Shown here: positions 41,161 to 54,900 of the stretch, one piece after another
How the letters are laid out: the number at the start of each line of letters is the position of its first letter
How positions within the stretch are numbered: the stretch's first letter is position 1
From: Lunularia cruciata
Lineage: Eukaryota; Streptophyta; Marchantiopsida; Lunulariales; Lunulariaceae
Assembly (NCBI GenBank): GCA_948567375.1
Contig: OX419760.1
Location: 60,756,911-60,820,910, forward strand
DNA: 64,000 nucleotides
Direction of reading: 5' to 3'
Made by a program: the position numbers and the translations under genes
Notes under the pieces: generated by a model
Told to the model about the DNA's origin: nothing
Seen by the model: the letters and a program-made list of their open reading frames with translations, nothing else
Databases searched by the model: none

Positions 41161-41578
41161 ACACTCATTGGTTGCTATTGACCTAAAAAATAAAGTAAGG
41201 GTCTACTACACTAGGCCCTCCACCCACTCCGTAAGATCTAGGCTATCCACTCTATCCTCAAAAGCCAACATGGCATAGTGCACTCTATTGCACTCTAGAA
41301 GAAGTAACAACTATGGATGAGTTTTCCCTACCAAAAACACATGTCACCACTCTCTCCTCTACAATGTTGAGCTCAATGTGCTTAGCTAAACTAAAGACCA
41401 TTGCCAAAGAGGGTGAAGTAGCATGTAACAACATAACATCATTTACTATACATTATAACTCCTTGTCTAGAATCCTATACTAAAATTGGACTGCCAATCC
41501 CATACCAAAATTACTTCTCTATGAGATCTTTAAAATACTCATCTATCAAAGATATTTGTGAAAATATTTACAACCTAT

Positions 41579-42238
41579 TGTAAATGTTCTAATGACATTA
41601 GAACAACCACAAGAAACACAAGAAAAACACAAAATGTCATACTCCGATGCACCAAAGAAGCACCTTGTCTTTATTATATAAGAAAGAGGATCCATTTAAA
41701 GTGAATTCCACCCTTGGATTGGATATATGGATTGATGACATGTTAACAAGCTCCACCTTTAGATTAGTTACATGAATTGGTGACATGTCAATCTTGTTCT
41801 ATTTGGATGGTCTAACAAGCTTGACTCGAGGGAATCATAAAGGGATTCTCCCTATAAGAAGCTCAAAAAGGCCTGGGCGAGATACCGTTTGAAAGCTCTT
41901 AACAAGAGAAGCTCAAAAAAGCATGGGCAAGATACCGTTTGAAAGCTCTTAACAAGATGAACAAGGGAGGGAGAAGGTAACAAAAGGAGGGTGGGGGAGG
42001 GGGGTTTGTTTCATTTTTTGAGGCCTAATTCATCTGTTTAAACATCCAAAATTGGCTTTGAAGTTTTGAGTTGTTTTAGACTTTAGACTTTAGTGTTTTA
42101 GATTTTTACACTATGAGTGAAAGTACTTTTTTGGTGACATCTCTATCTAATTTACTTATGCATCATATATATTATCTCTTAAGATATTACCAAGTCAATT
42201 TCCACCTCTAGATAGTATATCAAGCTAATGGTATTACG
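41579..42238 (-). mobile_element. Solo LTR related to the chromovirus, with 5-bp target duplication
   Basis: The reverse complement begins like the chromovirus LTR (GTAATACCATTAGCTTGATA, where the other LTRs have GTAATACCAAGAGCTAGCCA) and ends AACATTTACA. CCTAT flanks both ends (41574-41578 and 42239-42243). Inside is a 50-bp tandem duplication containing AGATACCGTTTGAAAGCTCT (about 41861-41956). It is strongly diverged from the other LTRs, so it is an older or different subfamily. Confidence 0.8.
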
Positions 42239-42243
42239 CCTAT

Positions 42244-43925
42244 AAAATCCTTTTTTGATGGGTCCTTTGTACTAGTATGTAAGTATCTAAATTGTGCAAT
42301 CAAATTCACTTAAGTTAATAACCTAGACTTCTTTATCTTTGATAAGAAAATTTATCTAGCAATTTTGGACTTTTATTTATTAAACATTCATATAACAAAA
42401 GTTGTGACATAAATCTTGATTGATTATTTACATCATTGCAATTTGGATTATAATAACTAGTGTGAAGTATTTAGTCAACTTTTCAAAATTTGAAAGCTAA
42501 GAAAATACAAATTGTTATAAAAACATTAAGAACCTAATCATTACATGAACTCAAATATTTGATATCATCAATTCAATTCAATAGACTATAAATATTGGAT
42601 GTAGTCTTTAATGATGATAATAATTTTCATCAATAGCATTGACATTCAAATTGAATTTACTTTCATAAAATAAACTAAGCATAATTGAAATATACAGATA
42701 AAAGTACATCAATAAAAAGTTCAAGAGAATTATTTAATCTATTTTCAAGCATAAAATAATAAATAAATAAATAGAACTATAGTCTTATACTTATATTTTT
42801 ATATGATATAATTATTTAATATATTTTCAAGCATAAAATAAAATAAATAAATAGAGCTACAGTCTTATACTTATACGTTTATAGATATTTTTTGTTTGTA
42901 ACTCACATTGATGATATTAAATATGACATTTTTGGGGGAATGTTAGAATAACACTCCTTGTCTTCTGAAAAACACACCCCCGCCAATATGTCACCATCTT
43001 TTGACGGTGCCACTCAACGGACCACCTGCCACTCGTGGATGAACTTCAAAACTTGGCGTGAGATCTGCTCCCGTCGGTCCCTTACATATTTGTTTTGACA
43101 ACAAAAGAAATTTCTATGTCTGTGGACACTGTGTGTATCGATGCTCTTCTTTCCCACAACGACTGCAGTGGAGTTCTTTTTAGAGGAAAAAATGTGTTTT
43201 CCTAATACTCTCCTATTTTTTATGATCTAATGCATATTGTATATGCTTTCAATGAATTTAGTCGATATAAATAGATAGAGTAATATATCTCGACGACAAA
43301 ACTTCCATAGCAAGGACAGACATTTAATTTTTATAGAAAATTGAATTATTCTAAATGTAAACCTAGAATATACGCCATCTTTCGTTACTGAGTGCAAGAG
43401 CTCCTTACTAAAATTTGATTAAGTCCTTTGCTTCACGCAAAAGCACCCGAGTCATACAAATAATTTTACTAAGAAGAATCTACACCATCGGGGGATAAAT
43501 TTTTAGAGCAAGCATCCAGCATTGAAGTGGAGGGAATATCCTCACCAAGATCTTACGTGGATATTGATTATAGCGTCCAGTTCTTCCGATTCAAGTGAAG
43601 AGGGTTTACAGCGGGTTTATCTCTATTTCTTGCGACAACCGGCATCCGCCGGTTGTCGCACGAACAAACCCACTAGCGGTTTTGGTAAACCCACTTTGCC
43701 CCGGTGAAATATCCTGGAAAGGAGAGGGAGAGAACGGGATTCACTAGGGGATAAGGAAGGAAGGCACGAGGAGAAGACACTGAGGACTTTGATGTTGTCC
43801 TGTCATTCAACGAGCGAAGAGGAAAAGATACGAATTGTCAGCCCATCAAAAGATTGACAACACAATTTCAGGAGTGGAAACTGCAGCTAGAACCACGAGG
43901 AGGAGGCCGAGAAGGGACTGGGGTG
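42244..43925. other. Spacer upstream of the PSA2-like gene
   Basis: AT-rich up to about 42930, with a two-copy tandem repeat of ~85 bp (about 42730-42885, sharing TATTTTCAAGCATAAAATA). From 43500 on it becomes more GC-rich and presumably holds the promoter and 5'UTR of the downstream gene. A 13-bp perfect hairpin lies at 43631-43660. No gene is seen. Confidence 0.45.
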
Positions 43926-45260
<1,335 letters not shown>

Positions 45261-46049
45261 TTCTTTACACTGAGTGGGATTTGTCGATGACTAGTACTAT
45301 ACTCAGATGAGAAGAAGTGTGCAAATTTTTGGCCGCTCTGATGCGTAATTTACCCAATATCATTGTACGTGGTACTGGTCACCACGGATATTCTCTGCAA
45401 AGAGGTACGATATTCACAATTTGTTTCTCCCGTTGCATCCTCTGGTCCTCACTCAACGTCGTCTACTCAAATGAAGGACATTTAACAACTGGTACCACTG
45501 ATATTGCATCAGAGAAGCTCTCTTTTCTGGTCCGCGTTAGTAACTTTGGAAGTGAGTTATCCTTGCTCCTTAATTATGTGAAGAAATTTTCTAATTTCAC
45601 GTGCCATCACATTTTCTCTGTCAGTGGACAGAGTCTGGAATTTCTTCTTCCTTGCACGGCAGAGAGGATCGACTGTTAGTATTTAGAACAATGTACTTTT
45701 AGTGAGAAAACGGTTTTCATGACATAAATTGTTTTTCCCGCTGTCAAACTCTTCACGCGCGGCGTTCTTGATAACGTATGGGTATCATACTGTGCTGGTC
45801 ATTTTCGTTTTCGAAGTGTCGCTTTCCCTAAGGGCACGAGATAGCATGCATGAAGAATTGTTCTCCACCAAACTGCAAGGATTAGCAGAGAGCTTCCACA
45901 GAGGATCTCCTCGAGGCAGTATTTCAAATAGCTTAATGAGACGAAAACTTATGTGTCTTCCTCATTCGTCTTGCCTGTTTTGTGATGCTATCCCATGGTT
46001 CCGGTGCATCTTTGTATCCCCTACGATGACTGCTTCAAACGTTAATGCA

Positions 46050-46205
46050 TTGGGTGACTTCTCAATTAACAGATAGAACATTGAGTGCAAGTTTCCCTTT
46101 TAGGCATCGTGTATCACACCTCAAATTGGGTGACTTCTCAGTTAACAGATAGAACATTGAGTGCAAGTTTCCCTTTTAGGCATCGTGTATTACACCTCAA
46201 ATGCC
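46050..46205 (+). repeat. ~75-bp tandem duplication
   Basis: Two near-identical copies share TTGGGTGACTTCTCA, AACAGATAGAACATTGAGTG and GGCATCGTGTAT(C/T)ACACCTC. Few differences separate them, so the duplication is recent. Confidence 0.85.
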
Positions 46206-46419
46206 ACAAGTGGTTTTGCATCGCACAGCATGCTCACCGCTGTCTAATAACCGTCCCGACTCCCCATGAGGCGGACACGTCGCTTCGGTCGTCTTTGATA
46301 TGAGGGATTCGTCAAAGTTTTCAGGCTCTTAAGACACATCACCTCAACTATTGTATTTTTGGCGGACTCTCCATGAAGTTACAGTCACCTCCTCGCATGT
46401 AGATTTCAGGAGGCACTCT

Positions 46420-46865
46420 CAACCAGACCAGTTGAGCAGGAGTTTGAAGTGACAGCAGCTCGAGCAACTAATAAAATCAAGAAGCTGGATGGTCGCTGGA
46501 GCAGAGCCTAGCCTTTACGTATACACCTCTACATCTATCACAGATGTCGATTTTCTACGAACTTCTGGTAACCATTCTAGTCGTAGGTACTCAGCCTTGG
46601 TATTGCAAAGATTGCACAATCAAGGCTGCGTACCATGCCTTAAACACGTCGTTACACACAAACTGAAATCAACGTTTAATCCTCCATTCGATCCACTGTT
46701 ATGTGGAGGAGAGAGACCGTTCAAAGAAACGTCTGGAGCATCGACAGGAATTTCTTTCAGTGCGATCTGTTTCTAGAGGACCCATGAGTTCCCGGCGAGC
46801 GATTGGAGCAACTGACAATTTAAATACCAGGAAGTACTTTTCTTAGCACAGGCGGGTCGATTCAT
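46420..46865 (+). repeat. Dispersed repeat, copy 2 (inverted relative to 18775-19210)
   Basis: It aligns with the reverse complement of 18775-19210 over its full length, from AACCAGACCAGTTGAGCA to CTTAGCACAGGCGGGTCGA. It contains a 95-codon frame of unknown meaning (46489-46776). The type of repeat is unknown. Confidence 0.65.
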
Positions 46866-48221
46866 ATAAATTCCCTTCGCATAGTTTGTGAGAGCTCATG
46901 GGGAAGTTTCGGACGATTTATGGTGCAGCACTCGATGAGGAGATCCCCAACTGCGGTTGCAATCTATGGAGATAAGTTTAGTAGTAGGCGATTTTTTCGA
47001 AGACTGGAATCTACTATTGCTACGGCAGACACTATCCGGAAGAGGTCGACATCACCTGTTCCACTCAAGTATCAACTTTGTTTCTCGTGGACTCCTTATA
47101 AATGAATAGATAAACAAGATATTTACTCAGCCGTGATACTTTCAAATCTGCAGGGTATGTCGTTATTCTTCATTTAGACGAAAGCAAGGAACTGTCCTTA
47201 TGCTAAATGATTTATTAGCTACTTAAGTAACAGATATGTTGTCGTATATGCGGAACAAGTTCTTCCATGTCCAGTTACCATTCTCATTGTTGCAAATATT
47301 CGTGTAATATATCCAATCTGTTTATATCCTGAATCGATGTATCTCCTATGAGCATTGTAGTTTGTCTTGATTGAGTCATTTGTATCGTAGAATAATTACT
47401 GTACTTTAATAATACCGCTTCCTTTCTAACTTTACTTGTTACTAGAACCTCCTACAATATATTTTAGAGAACCTCTATATGTTGATTTGTGTCAAAAGTA
47501 AACCTAAATCTAGCATTTATACATCGATTAGACTCCATTCTCAATGCCTCCGTTCGGGCCCTGAGATTACACTTATGGGAGTTTTGCAGTGTCAAATACT
47601 TCATAAGTACAGCTTCTTTTAAACGGTACCTATCCAGAGTTAGGGTGGGGATATCCAAACTTAAGGTTTTGGGTATCGCAAACTTTAGTTACAATTCCAA
47701 TTATTCAAAGTAGGGGTATTTAAATATTTGTATTAAGTGATGTATACACACTAACTGATAATATGTGTATGCGTTATGCGTTAATATTTGCACCTACGAA
47801 TTAGATGCAGTTATGTTATCATCTTCAAACTAGTTACAGCAATAAGGGAATAAATTAGACATAATTGTTTACTTTACTTTGTTCGCTCGGATTTACCGCC
47901 CTTACCGAGTTGACCAATCATGCAACTCGTAGTTGAATAGATGCAACTCAATACGAACTTTATGATTAGCCTTGAGGAGGCTAAAATGCGACATTAAATT
48001 TACAATATCTATTTTATTTATTGATATAACCACTCTAATAGGCAAACTCAAAATATAACTTGATTATAAAACTTACATGAACTTTTGAAGTCCAACGAAC
48101 CTATCAACTTTGTCATCCATATGGGTGCTGTCATCTTGTCATTTATATCGGATTGGTCTCCGGTATAAACTGTATCGTAGCGGTCTCCGGTATAAACAAT
48201 GTGTTATAAATGATCTCGTAC

Positions 48222-49015
48222 CAGCTACTTTCTCTACATCGATGAGGTTTTGCCTAGGTTTGGTTCATCCATTTGTATTTTCATTACTCATTTGTGAATG
48301 TGGCATTACATTAGATGCAATAGCGGTCCATATGACATGGTGTCCTTTTGAAGGACAAAGGATAGCTGCACATGATGCTATTAGGGACATAGTGTTTGCT
48401 ATGGCGAGAGAGAGTGGATAGATTGCTTGGAGGGAGTGTTCGTATGCTTTGCAGACAACACGTTTCAATGTAGATTTATACTTGGTTTGAGATGATCAAG
48501 TGATAATAGTGGACGTCATGGTTATGGACCCTAAGCGGGATACAGTTTTGGAGGGAGTGATTACCCATCTCCCTGGATGGGCAGCGAGTGCAACACTAAG
48601 TCACAAGGTCTGTAAGTATAAGGGCATGCAACGAGGTCACCTCTTTGTTCCTCTAGCCTTGGAGTTATATGGAGTGATAGACACGGCGTTTGACACATTT
48701 GTCAAGGAGTGTGCAAGAGCTTATCATATTAGGCGCCAAAGTGTATCACTCTTATATTTTAGACAACATGTGTCCATTACTCTACACAGGCTAGTGGCTG
48801 GTGCAATCCAAAAGAGAGCAATCACACTATGTGATGTTTTTTGGATGTTCCAATTGTTTGTAGACCATACGACTTGCATAGCTCGGATATCTTAGGTGCA
48901 GTAGTGCAGCTTCCTCATATAGACTGTGTTGGGGCTTAGTCTCATTTTACCTTTTTCATCTCTCCCTTATACTAGTCTTCCCCTCTTTTGTTTTCTCTAC
49001 ACGGTCGCCCTTGTT
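48222..49015 (+). pseudogene. RLE-type LINE, copy B (only the 3' third)
   Basis: It begins abruptly at the CCAGCTACTTTCTCTACA point and holds the CCHC segment (CECGITLDAIAVHMTWC, HDAIRD) and the endonuclease region (LYLV-stop-DDQ, VDVMVMDPKRDT, then KVCKYKGMQRGHLFVPLALE), followed by the family 3' tail (48928-49010). Everything upstream, including the RT, is missing. The abrupt 5' end is typical of incomplete target-primed reverse transcription. Confidence 0.8.
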
Positions 49016-49208
49016 CATTATAATGGTTATGAGCAGATTAAAGTGCACTATTTATGTTGTTGTTTCTTTGTATTGAAGATTGCAGGTCACGTACATTGAT
49101 TGATATAGTTGGCTTTTTGCAGAAACCTTTTCTGCAAAAAGGTTATGTGCAGCTATCTTTTTTAAGTTTATGTGTTCTTCTCCCCTTTAGGACATACCAT
49201 GCACATTC

Positions 49209-49490
49209 TCAACGTGTTAATGCTATGTAAAATAGCATGGAAGAAGAATCGCACAGGAGTTCGCAAAGACAAAAGAAGAGTCCAGATATAGCCACATGGC
49301 TAGACCATATATAGCTTTCATTTATCCTCGTAGTTTGCCGATAACCATCCAGTTTAAAATGAACCACATTTAAACATATTCCATGTGACACTATTATCAG
49401 TTTTTGGCCCTCATTCATGATTCCTTTAATAAAACTATCATATGCATCTTTTGAACATCTTTTGGACAAGTATTTGGATTTTTTGTTACG
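49209..49490 (-). pseudogene. Possible histidine-phosphatase fragment
   Basis: A minus-strand frame reads FIKGIMNEGQKLIIVSHG and ends in RINESYIW about 20 residues later. The VSHG and the spaced N-x-S are where phosphoglycerate-mutase-like proteins carry their second catalytic histidine and following asparagine. No RHG motif or clean exon boundary was found nearby, and it is clearly different from the gene at 4001-6469. It is either a decayed fragment or a chance match. Confidence 0.35.
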
Positions 49491-50271
49491 TTATGATTTA
49501 GCAATGAACGAAGAGATATAAGCACGTGTAGCTTAACTTTTCCTTTGAACATTACGTTATACTTGGGCCTCCCTAAGTAAGACAACCATACGAATATCAT
49601 GACTATCTTAATACTTGATTGGATCTCTTCGTGCATTTCCATACGATCATTTCTAAACAGGATGATTTGTTTGTGTTAGAAAGTCGTGAACGAGGAAAAT
49701 ACGATACACTGATTGAATTTACATCATCAACTTGGCTATCAGTATGAATGTTATATGATTTTGAACCCCCTTAGACGTTGTACTACCAATAAACATAAAT
49801 ATAATCATCTCTCTTGGGGGTGATTAAGCTGTTACAAAGTTGCAGTGACAAATCGAGAGATAGAGATAAGTATCGTAAGGGCTCTGGCGAGCGGAACTTT
49901 ATGGTAGATGATTTAGTTGTAAGATGGGAAAGAAACCGTAAAAAATGCGTACATCTCTCTCCTTCCCCAAAAGATATTGGAGGGAAAAAAAGTGGAACGA
50001 CGCTGAATCTCCTCTAAAGAAGAGATTCCGGATTGACAAATGGAAATAGATAAATATTGATCAAAGATATTGTTGTATTGAATTCTAGACTTAAAAAGAA
50101 ACCTTCAGTTGAGTGAAATACCAATTTCAAGAAATATCCCTTGTAACTCTAAGGTGATACAAATCTGATACAAAAGGAAGAAGAATGTCCAAAAGGAAGA
50201 AGCGACGTCGTACGATAACAAGAGGAAAATCCAAAACATTCAAAAGAGACATATATGTGGTATCTCAAGTA

Positions 50272-50537
50272 TCACCCGATTCCTTGAACTGGATCCATAG
50301 ACAAAAATTGAAGATAACGATGAAAACATCGATAGAGGGAGCCGTATGCTCCTTGCCAACACATCTCATCCCATAAAAGTAAATGGCGTGTTCCTGCCCC
50401 CAAGGGATGGAAATCTCACCCGATTCGTTGAACTGGATCAATAGTCAAAATTTAAGATAACATCCACAGAAGGATCCGTATAGCCCTTGCCAACCCTTTT
50501 CATCCCATCAAATAGATGACATGTTCCTTCCTTTAAG
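50272..50537 (+). repeat. Two-copy tandem repeat, ~143 bp
   Basis: Both copies share TCACCCGATTC(C/G)TTGAACTG, CCTTGCCAAC and TCATCCCAT, with moderate divergence and small indels. Confidence 0.75.
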
Positions 50538-51381
50538 GGGTGGAATCTCGGGTCTTGCATGTCAAATGGATACATGTTCTCATAAAGTGCTTATTTCTAT
50601 CTTAATCATAATATTTGGCTTCACTTTATGCGGTTTTAGAGAATCCTAAATTCACCGTGGTTGAATACAGTACAAGAGAGTCGTAAAATGCACGTTCTCT
50701 ACAAGTTACTCGTGCCTATTGAGTCAAATAAGTTCGAGACCATTAGATCGAAGAAAAGAGAAGACGATTCTCTAGTAGTTACAAATTCGTGGCTATTGAG
50801 GCAATATGACTATAAAGAAACTCAACACAATAGAATACCATGAAAGAAAGGAAAAAGAAAATATCGAATGCAGAAAAACGCAAGGAACAAAAAGCAACTA
50901 GCCCCCAAAATAAAGGCAAAGTTTGTGAAGGAAAAGTTGACGAGAAAAGTTGAAGAGAAAACTGATATACTGCAAGTGTTGAACTATGTGATCAAAACCG
51001 TCTAATTCTCTTCGAATACACTTTTAAGAATGTGCCAGAAGAGACGGTGAGAATGTATTTTACCGGTACGTCCGGTGAAAAGAATGAAAATATCTTACGA
51101 CTCCATAGCGCCGTTGCGCTATTATGGAAACTTCAGAACATTTTGAGGTGACTAAATTCTGTTGAACGATACATATACCCCCTACGAACTTTATGCTTGC
51201 ACGTGCTAGATATTTGTTATCCGGGAGTTATTTGGGGCTCAGCATCATTTTGCCTTTTATGCTTTATCCTAGTTCACATTCCACTTTCGGGTGAGAATGT
51301 GTATCTTGGTTTTTCTTCGGGTGAGAATGTATAGCCGGGAGGGAGAGATAAGACGGGATAAGAAATATCTATATATATATA

Positions 51382-51609
51382 TTTGAGTGCTCTCTAGTAT
51401 ATAGCACTAGAGTGAATAGTCTATTTTTTTTGTTTTTCAATTTTGTTTCATTGGTATCTAGATCAAAGATATCGGAGAATTGAGTAAAACTATATATATT
51501 TTGAGTGCTCTCTAGTATATAGCACTCGAGTGAATAGTCTATTTTCTTTGTTTTTCAATTTTGTTTTATTGGTATCTAGATCGAAGATTACAGAGAATTG
51601 AGTAAAAAG
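51382..51609 (+). repeat. Two-copy tandem repeat, ~118 bp, possibly an LTR end
   Basis: Both copies run from TTTGAGTGCTCTCTAGTATA to AGAATTGAGTAAAA with few differences. Each contains TTGGTATCTAGATC after a T-rich stretch, resembling the junction of an LTR with an initiator-Met primer site. No retroelement coding sequence follows, so an LTR origin is only a suggestion. Confidence 0.6.
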
Positions 51610-51901
51610 TTACGAGAATCTTTAAATTTTTTATGGTTTAAAGTGATCATTATATAATCATCACATATTTGAGAGTGATGGGTTGAGAATTTTCATTTTT
51701 AATCTTTTGGAGTTCATGACTAAGTTCTATGGAAATTAGTTTTAAAATTTTGTAGATGGAAATTGAAAGTTATGAATACGTATAGTTTTTTAGGGTTTGG
51801 AGATATTATATTTTCTTATGTGAGTTGAGAGGTGAGGGATTGTGGTTTTGCAGATATGTAGAGGAACATTATGTGTTATTATCATTATTTTTGTGTTAGC
51901 C

Positions 51902-54900
51902 ATGGCTACACCTCCCCATGCGAGATGACCTAGAGCAACTCAAGATACACCATGCTTGGTATGTCATCACCGCTTTACCTCGCAAGGGGTAAAGATCCAT
52001 GTGGGAAGGATACACAAGGACTATGATTGGACCACTCGGGATGCACACATGAGGTGAACGATCACATTGACAACAATGACACTCAAGATTATATGATTCT
52101 TCTATCCTTTCGTTGATCGTTCTAGGGATACCGATCGAGTCCTGGGAGTGGTTAGCTTCTCAAGCGTGATGCATTTTGGGGTTATTTAAGACTAATTTTC
52201 CATATCCACATTGATTCCATAGGCTACCCCGCACATTCCATGATGAGGCTAGATAGGCTTTTTGCCTACCACTTGATTGTTTTACATGTGATTCCTTGGA
52301 CGAGTTAGCATGATTCCTATTCTTCTTACTCGCTTGATGGTATCTTTGTTATGCTAGAGGGGGTTGTGCGGGGCATAGAGAGGTGGCTGCTAGATTTTGT
52401 CAATTTTGAGTGGGAGATTGGGTAGCCCTTCAAGAAGAGCTTGTTAGGGCTACACGGTTTAGGAGATAGGCATCACCACAGGATACCATAGAGTCCACTA
52501 GACATGGTAGGACATTGGGTCAAGCGGTAGATTTTAGTTGAGTAGCACAAGCGTTACACTCTTTGTCTATGGCGAGTCCTATTGATGAGACTATCTCTTC
52601 CCTACACTCACTACATCCTATAGCAATAGCGGGACTACCACTAGAGGTCTTAGATTATCAGTCTGAGCAACCTTTATGTCTTGATAGGTTGTTGTTTGCA
52701 CAAGCATTGTGCAATGCCCCTTGCTTGTCTTCAAGAGGCTTGTTAGGGATGGTTTATGTGCACCTTAGAGATTACTTTCAAGCAAATGATTCTTTTAGTG
52801 GTTTTACCGACTTGTTTCAGGTGGTTACAACAATAGTAAGAGAAGACATTTTATGTTTGTTAGCTGGGTGTTAGGTGTTAGTTGACTTCTTGCTATGGAG
52901 AAGGACACAAGGGGCATTAGACTGATTTTTATCGGAGAGATCTTTTTGCATCTGGTCAATTGTACCATTGTCTTTCACCATCATTCTCACTTTTGATAAC
53001 ACCTCAGTTCTATCAATTTGGAGTAGCTACACTTGGAAGATGTGAGGCTATATCTTTAGGCATTAGGGCAATCTTAGATATCCATCCGGAGTGGGTTGTC
53101 CTACAAGTGGATATTGAGAACGCTTTTAATAGCATCTCACGGGCATCTATCTTTAGAGAGCTTAGGGAAACCAGTGTATCCTTGGCAAGTCTTATTCCTT
53201 TTGTGCGGTCTTTTTATGGCTCTCTTGCTTCCATGTACTACTAGCACGATTGTTCATAGGAGGGAGTCACTATATTGGAGTCAACTGTTAAGGAGATCCT
53301 TTAGAGGAACCCTTATTTTGCCATGGCTCAATTTGGAGCTCTTGTATCTACCACTTTGGCCATGCTAGGTTGTGTATTTATCTCCTTGGCAAATAATATA
53401 CACATCATGGGCCCTATAGATCAGATTAGGCAAGCCTTTGACCACTTGACTACCGAGCTACATCTAGTAGGCTTGAAACTCAAGGTGTCAAAGTGCAAGG
53501 CATGGCTCCCTCTAGGTATCCCTCCCTACCTTGAGCCTTGGAAGCTCAAGCCTAGTCCATATGTATCACATCTACATATGGACTAGGTGTTCTTGGAGTG
53601 CTAATAGGATCCAAGGATTTTGTCACACGTTTCTTAGACACTGCCCTTGTAGAGGATGTTCTCCCATGTGGATGACCTTCCATTACTAGGAGATCCATAG
53701 GTGGCATTTGTTATACTATCCTCTACTATTGCTTGTCTACCATCTTACCTCATCTGTATATTTCCCCCCTCATTGTCCTTCCTATCACTTCTAAGAGCAT
53801 TTGATAGGAGGATTATGGGAGTCTTTGATGAAATTATTGGACCAGGGACATTTGAGTGTGTGACAAGGGATTTGGCACGTAGATAGATGGCTTTGCTGGT
53901 CTCATGTGGAAGGGTTGGTTTGCTATCTATGGAGAAGATGACACTTATAGCATTTTTGGGTAGTTGTGCTCTCTCGACATCTTTACTTTCCTCTCATTTT
54001 GTGGTTGTTGATAGGCCGGTTTTGGAGACTTATGTGATAGAGGTGGAGAGGGAGATCTTTTTCTCTCCAAATGTTATTGAGGCAAAAGAGAGATAGTCTA
54101 ACCCCACGGGCACAAGAGGAATTTTCATCTTTTGCTTCACTATCATCAGATTGGACAAGAGGTTTACAATCTTCCTTGATGGAGCGACAATGTGAGCATA
54201 CGCTACATTATCTCTTAGTTGACTTGTCCATTCCTCATGCTACTACAACACATCTTGCTCTAGTAGCGTGAGCTCCGCTCTTGCTCCGACAAGGATGCAA
54301 GCTCTTGGATCCTAGCTTGACCGTGCATTAGAGCATTTTGATTTGCACCAACTACTTTCTCTACAATGATGAGGTTTTGCCTAGGTTTGGTCCACCCGTA
54401 TGCATTTTCATGAGTCACTTGTGAGTGTAGTTCTACACTAAATGCAACCACGGTCCTTATGACACAATGTCCTTTTGGAAGACAAAGGATAGTTACACAT
54501 GATGCTATTAGGAACATAGTGTTTGCTATGGCACAAGAGAGTGGATACTTGGCTTGGAGTGAGCGTTCGTATGTTTTACAAACAACGTGTGTCAATGCAA
54601 ATTTATACTTGGTCGGAGATGATTAGGTGATAGCAGCGGATGTTGTGGTAACGGACCCTACATGAAATACTATTTTGGAGGGAATGATTACCCATCCCCT
54701 AGGATGTCCGGTGAGTGCTGAAGTAGGTTGTAAGGTCTCCAACTATAGGGGCATACAGCGAGGTCACCTCTTTGTTCCTCTAGCCTTGGAATTAGACACG
54801 ACATTTGACACATTTGTCAATGAGTGCATATGAGCTTATCATGTTAGGCGCAAAGTGATACCTCTCTCACTCTCATACTTTGTATCCATTGCTCTACAAA

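Larger units (their letters stand above)
32490..41573 (-). mobile_element. DNMT/PHD retrotransposon, copy 2 (inverted, deleted and interrupted)
   Basis: Read on the minus strand, Gag sequence at 41161-41530 and 40274-40774 matches copy 1 at about 25060-26010. The gag-protease linker at 33405-33699 matches 26020-26305. Unrelated sequence follows at 33000-33400, then the PHD end at 32815-32990 and the 3' UTR at 32490-32790 (matching 31540-31830). Protease, methyltransferase, RT and integrase are missing. A chromodomain retrotransposon (33700-40273) and a truncated LTR (40775-41160) sit inside it. Confidence 0.75.
45261..48221. other. Spacer after the PSA2-like gene
   Basis: It holds a ~75-bp tandem duplication (about 46050-46205) and dispersed repeat copy 2 (46420-46865). 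Frames at 45317-45679, 45729-46076 and 46920-47105 match no family. The first few hundred bases may be 3'UTR. No further gene is supported. Confidence 0.45.
49643..51901. other. Spacer with tandem repeats and small Lys-rich frames
   Basis: It holds a two-copy repeat at 50272-50537 (period about 143 bp), a two-copy repeat at 51382-51609 (period about 118 bp), and a possible LTR end near 51220-51460. The frame 50185-50376 (starting MSKRKKRRRTITRGK) is basic but overlaps the first repeat and has no known relative. No gene is supported. Confidence 0.4.

Noticed and set aside
43854..43925. N-terminal extension of the PSA2-like frame
   Set aside because: The frame is open, but the codon at 43854 is TTG and no ATG precedes 43926 in frame.
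50185..50376. Basic 63-codon frame as a ribosomal-type or histone-like gene
   Set aside because: Basic residues come from AAA/AGA-rich sequence; the frame runs into a tandem repeat and has no conserved motif.
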